From Annona cherimola (taxonomy: Eukaryota; Streptophyta; Magnoliopsida; Magnoliales; Annonaceae): a DNA stretch of 64,000 bases. A program made the translations under genes and the position numbers. Positions 47,466 through 58,527 of the stretch are shown here, piece after piece; the stretch's first letter is position 1; each line of letters starts with the position of its first letter. The notes under the pieces were generated by a model that saw only the letters and a list, made by a program, of their open reading frames with translations, was not told where the DNA came from and made no database searches. Where the stretch lies: NCBI GenBank assembly GCA_030490835.1, contig CM059972.1:16965764-17029763 (forward strand), given 5' to 3'.

Positions 47466-49581
47466 GACCCTATTCGCGGACGATGCAATATTCTTTTTGA
47501 GGGCGGATGGAAGAAACATCTGCAACTTTTTGGCGGCATTGAACCAATATGCGGTCTCGTCGGGTCAATTGGTAAATGTGAGTAAGACGGCTGTTTTCTT
47601 TAGCTCCAACATGGACGATCTCGCTAGGAATGAGACCATTCGTATTATTGGGTCAGCTGAGCAGAATTTTCACCAATATTTGGGGCTTCCGGCCTGGCTT
47701 GGCAGAACAAAAGTCGGAATGTTCAAGGGACTCAAAGAACGGGTGTGGAAACGTATCCAGGGGTGGAAAAGTAAGCTTCTCTCGTGGGGGGGGGGGTAAA
47801 GAAATTTTAATCAAGGCGGTAGCCCAAGCTATCCCTTCATATACCATGAGTATTTTCTTACTGCCCCCGTTCTTTTTGTAATGACATTAACGGAATGATC
47901 AGTAAGTTTTGGTGGGGTGAGAAGGATGGGAAAAGGAAATTGAGCTGGGTTGCTTGGAAGGAGATCTGTAAACCTAAGAGGGCGGGGGGACTTGGCTTCA
48001 GGGACTTCTTCAACTTTAACTTGGCCCTTCTTGCTAAACAGGTGTGGCGGTTGGTTTCCTCCAATTCTTCGTTGTGCTATAAAGTACTGAAGGCCAGATA
48101 TTTCCCCAATATTGATATCTGGAACTGCAAGGCGAAGCCGTCTGACTCCTTTACCTGGAAGAGTATTTTGAAAGCTCGGGATGTAATTCGGACTGGATGC
48201 AAATGGAGGATAGGTGACGGGAGCCAGGTGCGTTTCTTTGGTGATGGGTGGCTTGACTCTATGGTATCAAAGGCGGGACCCCTTCCACTCTCTATCCCGG
48301 AGGATGTGAAGGTAAGTCATTTTATTGACAATCATAGCAGGTCTTGGAAAAGGGACCTTGTGGTGGCTGCGGCGGGGGAGAATACTTGGAGGATGGTTTG
48401 TCAGATCCCTCTCCCCCAGGAATTGGAGGGTGATTGTTTGTACTGGAAGTACGAAGCTGATGGTATCTTTACGGTCAAATCTGCGTATAGATTGTTGTCC
48501 TCAAATGGCGTTGGTATGCCCCTTCTTGATTGTTACAAGGCTATCTGGCGACTGGATATCCCGAGCAAGGTTATCATTTTTGGTTAGCGCCTCATCAAGA
48601 ATGCTCTTCCCACCCTGGATAACCTTAGGTATAGGGGAATTGTGGTTGATCCGTTATGTGTGTTTTGTAGTAATGCTCTCGAGACTGTGGATCACCTGTT
48701 TCTGGAGTGTGGTCGTATCGGGGGGGTTTGTCGGAAAGCTGCAAGGTTGGGATACCGGGAGGCTACTGTTAGGGAGGTGGTGGTGACACTTGTGCAGGGT
48801 GGGAGGTTTGATGATCTAACTTTGTTTCTTTTGAGCTGCTGGAGGGTTTGGTATTTCAGGAATAAACTGCGAGAGGAGGGAGCCCAACCGTGTTTTCAGA
48901 ATATTAGTGCTTGGTGTGCAGAATTTCTTTGCCAGCGTAGAAATGCGAAATGGCTGTGCGATACGAGCCTGTTGGACTGTCCTCTGGTGCCTCGATGGCG
49001 TAAACCGCCGGTGGGTTTTGTGAAGATTAATGTGGATGCTCGGACTATGGGGAATTTGGAGCTATTTGCTTGTGCTGCTGTCATGAGGGATTCCTGTGGC
49101 TCTTTTTTAGCGGCGAAGGGGTGGAAGCGGGGAGGTGTGTCGAACCCTCTATTTATGGAGGCTATGGCGTTACTGCTGGGTCTTAGATGGGCGCTCAGTT
49201 TAAAGGTACAGTATGCTCAGTTTGAATCTGATTCACTCATGCTTTGCAACCTTTTATGGAATAGGAAGCCCATTCTTTCCCCGGTTGGCTACATTGTTGC
49301 TGATATCATGTCTATATTGAACAGCTATGATCATTTCTCTGTTCATCATGTTCTTAGGCTTGGAAACGATGTGGCTCATTCTTTAGCTGAGTCGATTTTG
49401 GGCTCGAATGATGCCCATTTGTCTTGGTGGGGTAATCCTCCCCGGTGTATCACAGGGAAATTATGTAAGGATAATTTTTTGGCAATGCATTCCTTGGGTA
49501 ACTCTAGCTCTAATCCCTTCAGGACTGATAGGGAAGAGGGTTAGAGTTCCTCAAAATTTCTTTTATCAAAAAAAAAAAAAA
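47466..49581 (+). mobile_element. 5'-truncated L1-type LINE, broken
   Basis: Begins at the catalytic FADD of the reverse transcriptase (LFADDAIFFLRADG), so all of the endonuclease and most of the RT are missing. It continues through the thumb region (YLGLPAWLGRTK), zf-RVT (DIPSKVIIFG, CVFCSNALETVDHLFLEC) and RNase H (KINVDART, FMEAMALLLG, ESDSLMLC, HVLRLGNDVAHS), to a stop at 49542-49544 and an A-run at 49568-49581. Lesions: an 11-G run at 47786-47796 and an extra base near 47870 shift the frame, and TAG at 48585-48587 replaces the Trp of the FGWRL motif. It is the same broad group as the full-length LINE but clearly diverged, so not a copy of it. No target duplication was found. Confidence 0.85.
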
Positions 49582-50190
49582 TCTTTTCCGCAGCCTCACC
49601 TAAAACGCTTCCATGAAAAATGATTGAGATTTTGAGTTGCGTGTCAATTAATGAACCGATGGTGCAAATGTTAACTTGCGGATCATTTAAAGCAGCAAGG
49701 CAATATTGGATGCGGGCGTTTTTTTGGAAAAGGGAAAGTTAAGAAAATTAAAAGATCATATCAATCTCAAAATATTTAAAAATTGAAATGTCATAAGAAA
49801 TATATTTTAATTAGATACATTATCTCTCTATCTCTCTTTTTAATTTTTTACCTATCTAAATTAGGACAGTATTACCCATACACTACGAATATAGTGGTAA
49901 GTCGGGTGTCATGTATCCCAGTGACCTGGCTTCGATGGAGCTGTGTCTCTTGATTTATTGGTAGGGCTGTGTTTTAAGATTGTTTCAACAGATTGTCTTA
50001 TATAGTTTATCAGAATATCCTAAGGTTTTAGTGTAATAAATATTAAGATAAATGTAAATATATCAATAAAAAATTTAGGACAGTATTTTGTGGCCGTGCA
50101 GAGGGACTGGCACTGTACACAAGGGGTTACTGTGAGGTGCGTGGTGGGAGCAGAGGAAGGCAATGGTCCCCTTGAAACAATCGGCACCCT
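49582..50190. other. Intergenic spacer
   Basis: Mixed-composition DNA without a supported gene or transposon ends. Confidence 0.4.
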
Positions 50191-50198
50191 GTTGCAAT

Positions 50199-50754
50199 TA
50201 GGGGTGTTAACGGATCGAGTTGAACGGGTTGGAGCTTAATCCTAAACCTAACCCATTTAATATATCTCAACCCTAATCCGTTTATTAACCCATTTAAAAA
50301 ACTTCAACCCTAACCCATTTACAACCCATTTAATAAACGGGTTAACGGATTGTTAACGGGTTGTATTTGTTACTAATTTTCATGCTAAAAATCTTTAATA
50401 AAGTATGTAAATTTAAATAAATTAAATAATTCGAAGCTAACATACCTGAATTTAATTTATTTTGGCTTGAAAACATCAGCTCCAATCTCAAGTCATCTTT
50501 TTAATGCCAATTCCTGTTATAAATATTACATATATATTATTATATATTATATTAAATGAGTTACACGGGTTGAACGGGTTAAATAAACGGGTTGGACGGG
50601 TTGCGAAGCCTCAACCCTAATCCGTTTATTTAATTAAATGGTTGAACGGGTTGGTGGATCATAACCCATTTATTCAAAAATCTCAACCCAAACCCATTGA
50701 TTAACGGGTTGAACGAGCGGGTTAACGGGTTGACCATGACCATTAACACTCCTA
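50199..50754. mobile_element. hAT-type MITE, copy 2, with perfect 8-bp target duplication
   Basis: Terminal repeats TAGGGGTGTTAACGG and CCATTAACACTCCTA; GTTGCAAT directly flanks both ends (50191-50198 and 50755-50762). 556 bp. The interior is a patchwork of 'aacgggttgaacgggtt' words on one strand and 'caaccctaaccc' on the other. No transposase ORF. An 8-bp target duplication is typical of the hAT superfamily. Confidence 0.85.
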
Positions 50755-50905
50755 GTTGCAATCCATGTCCCTGTTTCCATCCAAATGCACATTGTTGCGC
50801 AGCGGAGATAACGTCAATCGTGCGTACCGAATAAATTCATTTTTGTTGAGGGCTTGCCAAGTCAATGGTGGCCGCCTGTAGAACCGGGCACAGATGATGA
50901 CCCGC

Positions 50906-50928
50906 AACACACACACGCGCGCGCGCGT
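50906..50928. repeat. (CA)n(CG)n microsatellite
   Basis: Alternating CA then CG dinucleotides, potentially Z-DNA-forming. Confidence 0.9.
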
Positions 50929-51256
50929 CTGTAGTTACCCGTGCCTTTCCACATCAGTCAGTCTGGTCATGACCGTCTCCGACTTTCGCTAATTCTGAAC
51001 TCATTTTGCTTTTCTATAATATGAAATTCAATCCTTCGTTCGGAAGTTGGACAGAAGGTCAAGGTAAGAGAATTTTCCTGTGATCCTAATGGGATTGGCT
51101 TGTTCAACACTGCTTTTAGGTTATTCAGCAACAAGCGAAAGTTAGAAGTAAGCGCAGACGCAATGCTGTTAAAACTGAACCTTTATCTAAACTGTTTTCG
51201 GTAATTTACAAATATACTTTCACAGTTTTATTGTAATTGTAAATATGCTTATAGAG

Positions 51257-51506
51257 GACACGTGTGGATAAGTATAAAATTTCTAAAATTAAAAATTTTC
51301 ACTATCCTATTGTAAATTATTTCTTTATATTTTTTTTATTTAACTACCATATTTTTCAATTATTTCCATACAACAATTTATACAATTAGTCTATCTATTT
51401 TAATTTTACTCTCTTTACTTTTTATAATTACTCATATTATATCATATTATTTTTTCCTACTTAAAAACTTTTCACCTAGAAATTTTATTTCTTCCTAAAC
51501 ACATCC
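51257..51506. mobile_element. Tourist-like MITE 10 (diverged)
   Basis: Interior of the family (CAATTAGTCTATCTATTTTA); right end CCTAAACACATCC. Ends degraded. Confidence 0.5.
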
Positions 51507-52679
51507 ATAGTTTGTGAAATTGCAAAATACTGTCCATTGTTTATACAAAATTGCAAACATACTAACCCATTATGGCATCATGATGGAAACATAACAACTG
51601 GAGTATACTTGCAATTTTATGCAAATAATGTGAGACAATTTGCTGTTTTACAAACAAAGTGGGTATGTTTATAATATGAAAACTATGAAGGGTATATTTC
51701 AAAATTATCCTTTTCTAATTTTTTGAATATATATTTTCTGAATTTCAAAGATAAATAATTTTCATAGTGATTTAAGTAATATTTAGGATGCAACTTAGGT
51801 ATAGTATCCACTAAAGCAATTTTAATTTGGATAAGATAGGATAAAAAAATTACTCAATCTTTGTTTTTAAATCACCCCATTTTTTAATTAAAAAAAATCA
51901 ATTATTTTAAAATGAAAATTAGTAGAGGTGCAGTCCAAATCGCTTTGGTTTAGTTTAATTTTTAATCTATCATATCATACCTTATTTATAAAAAGTTTTA
52001 CCCAATTATAATTTTCAACCTAAACTCTATTTATACAAATAGGATTAAGAGTAAGAGTTAAGGCTTAGATTTTATACATAAGATTAAAATTATAGTTGAG
52101 TCAAACTCAAGTTTTATAAAATAGAACTCCTTACTTATATGTCATCATAAAAGAATATGTTGGAAAGAACTTTAAAAGTAACAAAAAGGAAGAGAACAAA
52201 GAGGCAAGAGTCCTTGTTTTTTTTTCATTTCATTTTATTAGTATTTTAATCTTATTTTTCTCTTTTCCTCTCCTCCCTCTCCTTTTTCACTCTGGTCTTT
52301 GAAAATTTCTTTTATTGCCATCAAGTCATCAGCTTCAAAAGAAGGTTTTTTTTTAACTCATCTGAAACTTTTTTTTGTTTTTTTGTTTGGAGTTAGATTA
52401 GCTTTAATCTTATCTACATATTGTTTACCTTACGTTGGGTTGAAACTAAGTTTGATTTCCAAGAAACAAATTCAAACCCAAAACTAGCTTTTTTGCGAGT
52501 CAGATTATGCTAAACTGTTTAGCCCAACCAAAGTGCACCCTTAAAAATAACCTTCCTTTTTTGTTTCAGTAAAAAAGTGTATTATACCACTTTTTTTTAA
52601 TCGTGTTACCTAGTTTGAATAGCCAAACACGTGACGAAGGTGTACTTCAAGTAGCCAAACACATGATGAAGGTGTACTT
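51507..52679. other. Intergenic spacer
   Basis: AT-rich, with T-rich runs near 52347-52385. No supported gene. Confidence 0.4.
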
Positions 52680-52682
52680 TAA

Positions 52683-52969
52683 GGGTGGGTAACAACGAGG
52701 AATGGATAAAACTTTTAATGAAAAGTTGTAGAGAGTAGAAATTGTCAAATGATGTGATATGATAGGGGTAATGATGAGGAATAAATAGGATAAAGTTGAA
52801 ATAGATAGGTTAGTTGTGTTAGTAGTTGTGTAGAAATAATTGAAAAGTAGGATAGTTGTATAGAAAAATGTGAAGAAATGATTAAAAAATAGGATAGTTA
52901 TGGAGAGTGAAAAATTTTATATTGAAAAGTTTTAACTTGACAACTTTTACTTATTACCAAACACACCCC
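52683..52969. mobile_element. Tourist-like MITE 11
   Basis: Starts GGGTGGGTAACAACG and ends ACCAAACACACCCC, with TAA at 52680-52682 and 52970-52972. The interior is close to MITE 5. Confidence 0.75.
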
Positions 52970-53670
52970 TAATATTTAAATTTTACACCTCTCTCTTTTT
53001 ACTCTATATAAATCCATGTCAACGGCTTGCTAATGTCTCAACAAGTTCGGGGAACCAAATACTTGAAACACTAATAGATTGATTAGCTGATGCAACAATT
53101 TGCTGGTTACATTGTCACTTTTTAGGCCCTTGGCTAACAGAGACTTGTGCTGGTGTAAAATTGCAGAGACTGGATTTCCAAGAAAGAGAAGACACTGGTG
53201 TGGCCCACCAACTTGATTCTGGGATGATCGAAACCACCCGCTAATCTCTTCCAAGTTCTGGTGGGAATTTGATAGGCCTTACTTCTTTCCTGCAAACTCG
53301 CTGTTGGTAGTGCAAAGATAGACGTGCCGGTGCTTTTCATAAGCTTCCGTAGGCTCACGGAGTACGGAATTTTTTTTCCTTTTTTGAGTGCAGTACGGAA
53401 TTGTCTTCAACCAAACTCCAAAGCAGAAGTGCAGAACAGAAAATTTTAAAAAAACAGAACGGTTAACGGCTAAAACGACCAAACTACCCGCGTGAAGATC
53501 CAAGAACAGAACTAGAGCAGAGGAAAAGATAGAACTTGCTGATGGCTCCACTTCATCATCAATACTGCATCATAACATCACTAGCATTTCAAAATTGAAA
53601 CATCCAAGTCACGAATTTCAAGATTTCACCAAGGAAAATGAAGAGGAAGAAGCAGAGCACAGCACAGATA

Positions 53671-53859
53671 TCAATCCATGGGATGGGTTTTTTTGTAGGC
53701 GAGGCTGCATCCCGGGAAGGAAGAGAGGCATTTTGTGAGCCCCCGCAGAGCAGCACAGCAGTTCCCCACGATGCTTCGAAGAACGGCCCCTCGTCTTGGA
53801 ATCAAGCGAGGGGCCATTTGGGGAGCTTGTACACGGCTTGGGAGAGAGGGCCTCGGCAT
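53671..53859 (-). CDS. Possible small gene, 62-residue unknown protein
   Basis: ATG at 53857-53859, stop TGA at 53671-53673. The product is basic and Cys-containing: MAPRLIPRRGAVLRSI from residue 15, then GNCCAALRGL, then a KKTHPMD tail. No signal peptide or known domain is recognised. On the minus strand it has a TATA box at 54061-54067 and a CT-rich leader typical of plant promoters. The DNA after its stop (to about 53440) is conserved with copy A, where the ORF is frameshifted. The frame stays open upstream to 54147, past the TATA box, so the start is uncertain. An alternative is a non-coding transcript or chance ORF: differences between the two copies do not clearly spare amino-acid changes. 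Confidence 0.35.
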   Translation of the reverse strand: MPRPSLPSRVQAPQMAPRLIPRRGAVLRSIVGNCCAALRGLTKCLSSFPGCSLAYKKTHPMD

Positions 53860-54060
53860 GAAGCGAAAAAGAGAGAGAGGGAGACCTTCGCCGTAGATGG
53901 TGATATAGAGGCGTTCGGGATCACGGGAGAAAGACGCGTCGAGAGGGGAGCAGAGAAGAGAAAAGACAGAGAAAGAGAGAGGAGGGTTCAGTTTGGAATT
54001 TCTTCTTGAGATTCCAAGAAAGGAAGAAATGGGGAGGATGAGGAAGCATTTTTTTTGGAA

Positions 54061-54067
54061 TTTATAA
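54061..54067 (-). promoter_or_regulatory. TATA box before the small ORF
   Basis: CCTTATAAATTCC on the minus strand, about 200 bases before the ATG, followed by a pyrimidine-rich stretch (about 53920-54030) like the Y patch of plant promoters. Confidence 0.35.
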
Positions 54068-54789
54068 GGACTCGTCGATGATGGGCCGAGCTCAATTCTA
54101 AGCAGGACCAGCTCACAACTTTCATGATATGACAGGATGTCTTGCAACTAAGATAGCATTCATATCATATTTTTTTTTTTTTAAAAAGATAGCATTTATA
54201 TCAATGTAAAAAAAAAGTATAGCAGTCATATCATTGAGGCAAGACTTCGAGAAGGGCCCTACTTAAATCTAGACAAAAATTTGAACTCCCCCAAGATCGT
54301 AACTTTTTGTCCATCTGACAACCTGAACAATTTGATGGGAGATACAATTTAAGGTGAACCTTGGTTTTAATGGACTCCATTAGCTTTCGTTGGGATCGAT
54401 TTGGTTGAAGTTTTCAATGTAAAACAGCACATTTGTTCTGTAAAATGATTATAAAAAAAAGACCATATCAGAATTTTTTTTGAATAAAAAGTAAATTTTT
54501 AATTAAAAATATAAATAATAAGGAGAAAATATATAAAGAGCAAGGAGCCGTGTGCTATGCCAAAGCCTATAAACATAGGTTAAGCTCAGAACCCAACAAA
54601 ATAAATGAATATATAATGACTACGCATAATAATTATTAAGTAATCATTACGACAGAATTGCATCAGATCCCAAACAAAATTAGCTAAATCACATGCGGAC
54701 GGTTTCCTTGTATTAGTAAGCAAAATTGCCTAAACCACATGAGACAATTTCCTTGTATTAACAGTTGACAGAGACGGCATCCCATGCTC

Positions 54790-56348
54790 CGTGCGTGCTT
54801 CAACATTGAGCAGCCTTGTCTGGCCGTCAGTGCAGAGCATGGTAGTTTGATCCGCAAGATTACACATTAAAATAATAGAAAGATGTCATTACTTAGATTT
54901 CCAAGTCACGCCCATGAATGTATATAGGATATTAGGGTTGCAAAATTTATCCTCTAAAGTTGGTAGTGTAATAGCCGTAATTATTATTTATGAACATTAA
55001 TGGTGAGCGTTGGCGAAGGCGTTTTTTTTAGAGAATGAGGGAGTAGAGAGAAGGCACTGAAGGAAAGAAAAGAATGCTATTGAGTTGAGATTTACAAAAA
55101 AATCTTGCGAGATTTTCATATGTGATCCAGTAAATCACTTCACGGGTACGCCAATTGGTAAGTGGAAATTTATATGTTTAATTGTTGATGAAAGAATGAG
55201 AATTTTAAGTTTTTGTAATTCATCAATTTTTTCCCTAAACTCTATAGATTTGCTAGATTTACAAAAAAAGGTATTTAACGAATCTATAATAAATAAAGAA
55301 CCCAGATGTGTGCCTGAAGGAAAACAAAATGTCGAACAACAGAAACTGAAAATGCCAAACGACAAAAAATGCAATAGCAAGCAGATAAAGGGGAGGAAGA
55401 AGAGAGTGTAACAATTTTGACTTTTGACGGAAATTTTACAAAAAACTCCATGAATTTATGATTTTGTAAAAGGAGACCCATTTTAAAGAAATTATAGAAA
55501 AATCCAAATCTTTCTAGAAAATTTACAGGAGATATTTTTAAAAAGATTATTATAGAATACCCTCTTGAATTGTGAAGGACTTTTATAAGAAAAATTCTAA
55601 AAATTACAAAAAGGCCCCTTTCGAATGAAATAGTTTGCAAAAATGCCTTATATTAGTTAGGAATTCACAAAATAAATAGAAAAATGTAATTTTGACCAAA
55701 CAAAATTATGAGATATTTTAAAGAGGTCATAAATGAAAATTTAAATAATATTTATAAAAAATAATAAGGTGAAATAATGAACATGTTGTGATGAAATTAG
55801 GAGGAGAGACTTGAGGCTACTTCAAGTAATTGAAAAAAGGAGTTTAAAGCCTTCTTAGAGGTAAGTAAATTTTTACCAAATCATGATTTTAAAAAAATAT
55901 CGTGTTGAATATTATGATTTGTTATGAAGTATGATTATTCACGAAGTTTAGAATTTTCTTTCAAGTTTGTTTATTTAAGCATGAGTATGATTATTTTAAA
56001 GTATTCTTAATCATGTTAAGTAATGAATCTAAGTGGTGCATTGATTATAATGCATAAGCATGATGTATATTTGGGGTTGTCGCCTAGCAGTAAAGTAGTA
56101 TGGTAGTACCTAGGTAGCGACTTCAGGACTACAAAAGAAGATGAATTAACTCACAAATATGTAGCACGACTACACACAAGCACAAGCAGATGACACTGCC
56201 CATAGTGTGAATGCATGAATTAGAGTGGACATATGCTTGCACAAGGATAAAAGTGTTTAACTTTTCATTAATTAGAGTTTGTTGTGCATAAAAGACAACA
56301 TAGATGTTATTTATTTAAAAAATGAATTTGAATAAAAACTATTTACTC
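54790..56348. repeat. Direct duplication, unit 1
   Basis: Highly similar to 58470-60298 in the same orientation. The strongest match is 54987-56348 versus 58960-60298 (for example ATCTTGCGAGATTTTCA, TAGTACCTAGGTAG, ACATATGCTTGCACAAG). After the duplicated part unit 1 continues with ACTCATTGAGTTTCGAGCTC and, near 56660-56690, CACCTCGAATGTGAGGTG, both reminiscent of Ty3/gypsy LTRs, so the unit may derive from an LTR. No gag or pol is seen nearby. Confidence 0.65.
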
Positions 56349-58527
56349 ATTGAGTTTCGAGCTCACATAAATTTTTTTTAGTGAAAAATAGGAATATAAT
56401 GCTAAATTAGAGTTACCGTCGACATAGAAAAAAGTGAAACTAGCAAAGCAAAGGACAAACAAGTTTAGAGTTGTTGACGTTTTTTTTATAATGCTTACTT
56501 GTATTGATAATGGATACCAACTATGTATAATGATTTCATGAGGAGTAGACTTGAAATGTATTAATTAAGATTTATAGGGTTTTGTATCCCGGTATTTATT
56601 TTCATCTTGGGAGATTTTATTCATCATGATATTCTCAGCTTTAATACAGTAGACCATGTCTATGACACCTCGAATGTGAGGTGTTATAGGTAGAAAATAG
56701 TGGCCTCGTTACCTTTCTTTTAGAGTATATGCACCTCTATCGGGTATGTGATTATTCAAGAAGAAAGACCCTATCAAATAAATACAACATTTCAAAAGAA
56801 TTTTTTAAATATTTTATTATCAAATTAAATTCAAAATATGTCGTGGAATTCATGTTTCAATAAAATTTTCACGTTTTAATAAAATAGTATATCCTGTCTA
56901 AAATAGGGTGGTTATGTGGATACTGTAAGTATTCTACTCAAGTTACATTTTTAAAAATAATTCTAAAAGTCGTTGATTTTGGAATTAAAAAATATATATT
57001 TAAAAAGCATAAAATGAGAATTTGCAAAAATACTTTTACAATTTAATCCTAACTGGAAATATACTCATATAATTTGTAAAGTAGCAGATTACTTTCTATT
57101 GTTTATATATAGTTGCAGGATTACCCACTCTATGACCGCACAGTCATTTTTAATTACTATCGAACGAACTATGAGGTACATATTTCAAATTTCCCGAAAA
57201 TTTTGTGAGTTATAAAACTCAAATAAACTTCTAGATCTGTACCTGAAATCCTGCATTTGACCGTCGAATCTTTTTTCACGGCAGATGAAAGTGCAGTGCA
57301 ATTTTAAAAAAGTAAGTATACACTTGCCGCCTATGCTAACCGTCCCCACATTAATTCCATTGAAAGGTACACCCTCCAAAAAAAAAAAAAAAAAAAAAAA
57401 AAATTCTATTGTAAGGTAAAATAGCGTTATTACTGTCACGAATTGCAACCTGCCCTCATGCAATTCATTAAGATACCATTCATACGAATTTCTCACACAC
57501 ACAAACAGAGGTGTCGATTGTGATTTGTCCCATCTAAAACTACTCTCATCAATTTTGGTACAACAATATATTTGACTTCTAAAATGAATACAAAAAGATT
57601 AATTATATCTAACAATGAAAAAAAAGACATGGGATAAAAGAAGTTGGAAAACAATGAAATGTAACAGGAGTAATAATCAGAAATAAAATAAATAAAGAAT
57701 AAATAAGTAAATCTTTTTATAAAAAATGAAAAATATAGATAATAGAAAATGTCCAAAATAGAGTCGCAGACAATAAGTAAATGTCAACGTAACAGCCGTT
57801 CATAAGTAGAATATTTGATGAAAATCATGAGAATGGTTTGGAAAAAAATATCTCGGGCTAAAAAATGCGGCAGGAAAATTAAATCAAAATACTAATACAC
57901 CTTTCACTCTGAGAGGTAGGAGCTAGAGCAGTTTAAACCTGCCTGTTTTACACTTGGCACATGGTATGGAAACCAATATGCCTGATGCCAAAACAACTTT
58001 CATTGAGAAGGTGTACAGATGGCAGGGTAGTTTGCGCTCTGCCAATCTGCTTCCATAATGAGGATTAGCATATCATGTAAGAGAAAAAAAAAATTATGAT
58101 TAAATAATTTTAAAATGGGGATATTTGTGCTCATACTCATAACCTTTAGTATAAATCGCTGTTATGTTTATCAATTAAATTTATTAAAAATATCATAGTT
58201 TACCTAAACCAGGAGATTTTAAATTACTGAACATAAATATCATTGATTTTTAAAAATAAAAGTATTTAAATTTTTCAAAAAACATAAAACTCGATACGCA
58301 TGTTAAATACATTTAGATTAATAATTATATAAAAAAGTTTTAAAAAATAAAAAATAAATTAAATGCATTCAGGTGCACTGAGCTCGAAAGTAAAGAATCA
58401 TTCTGGAAGCTTTATACTTACAATAAGCACTGGAAACATAATTTTTAAGTGTTGGTAGGCATGTTTCCATACGTGCTTCCACATTAGCTAGCCTAATATG
58501 ACCATTTCTGCCACTTAAATTTGAGGG
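56349..58527. other. Spacer between the duplicated units
   Basis: AT-rich. Possible end of an LTR-like sequence at about 56690; a 26-A run at 57378-57403; half of a foldback element near 58130-58390. No supported gene. Confidence 0.4.

Larger units (their letters stand above)
44605..53840. repeat. Segmental duplication, copy B
   Basis: Collinear with copy A about 20 kb upstream (see that entry for block pairs). It was enlarged by Tourist-like MITEs, a LINE (47466-49581) and a hAT-type MITE (50199-50754). It ends near the possible small gene at 53671-53859. Confidence 0.6.

Noticed and set aside
50199..50754. Telomere-like interstitial repeat
   Set aside because: The 'ccctaa' words are irregular and lie within a MITE with clear ends and target duplication.
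53671..54147. 158-codon ORF starting at 54147
   Set aside because: The upstream part would lie before the TATA box and in CT-rich leader; a shorter start at 53859 is more plausible.
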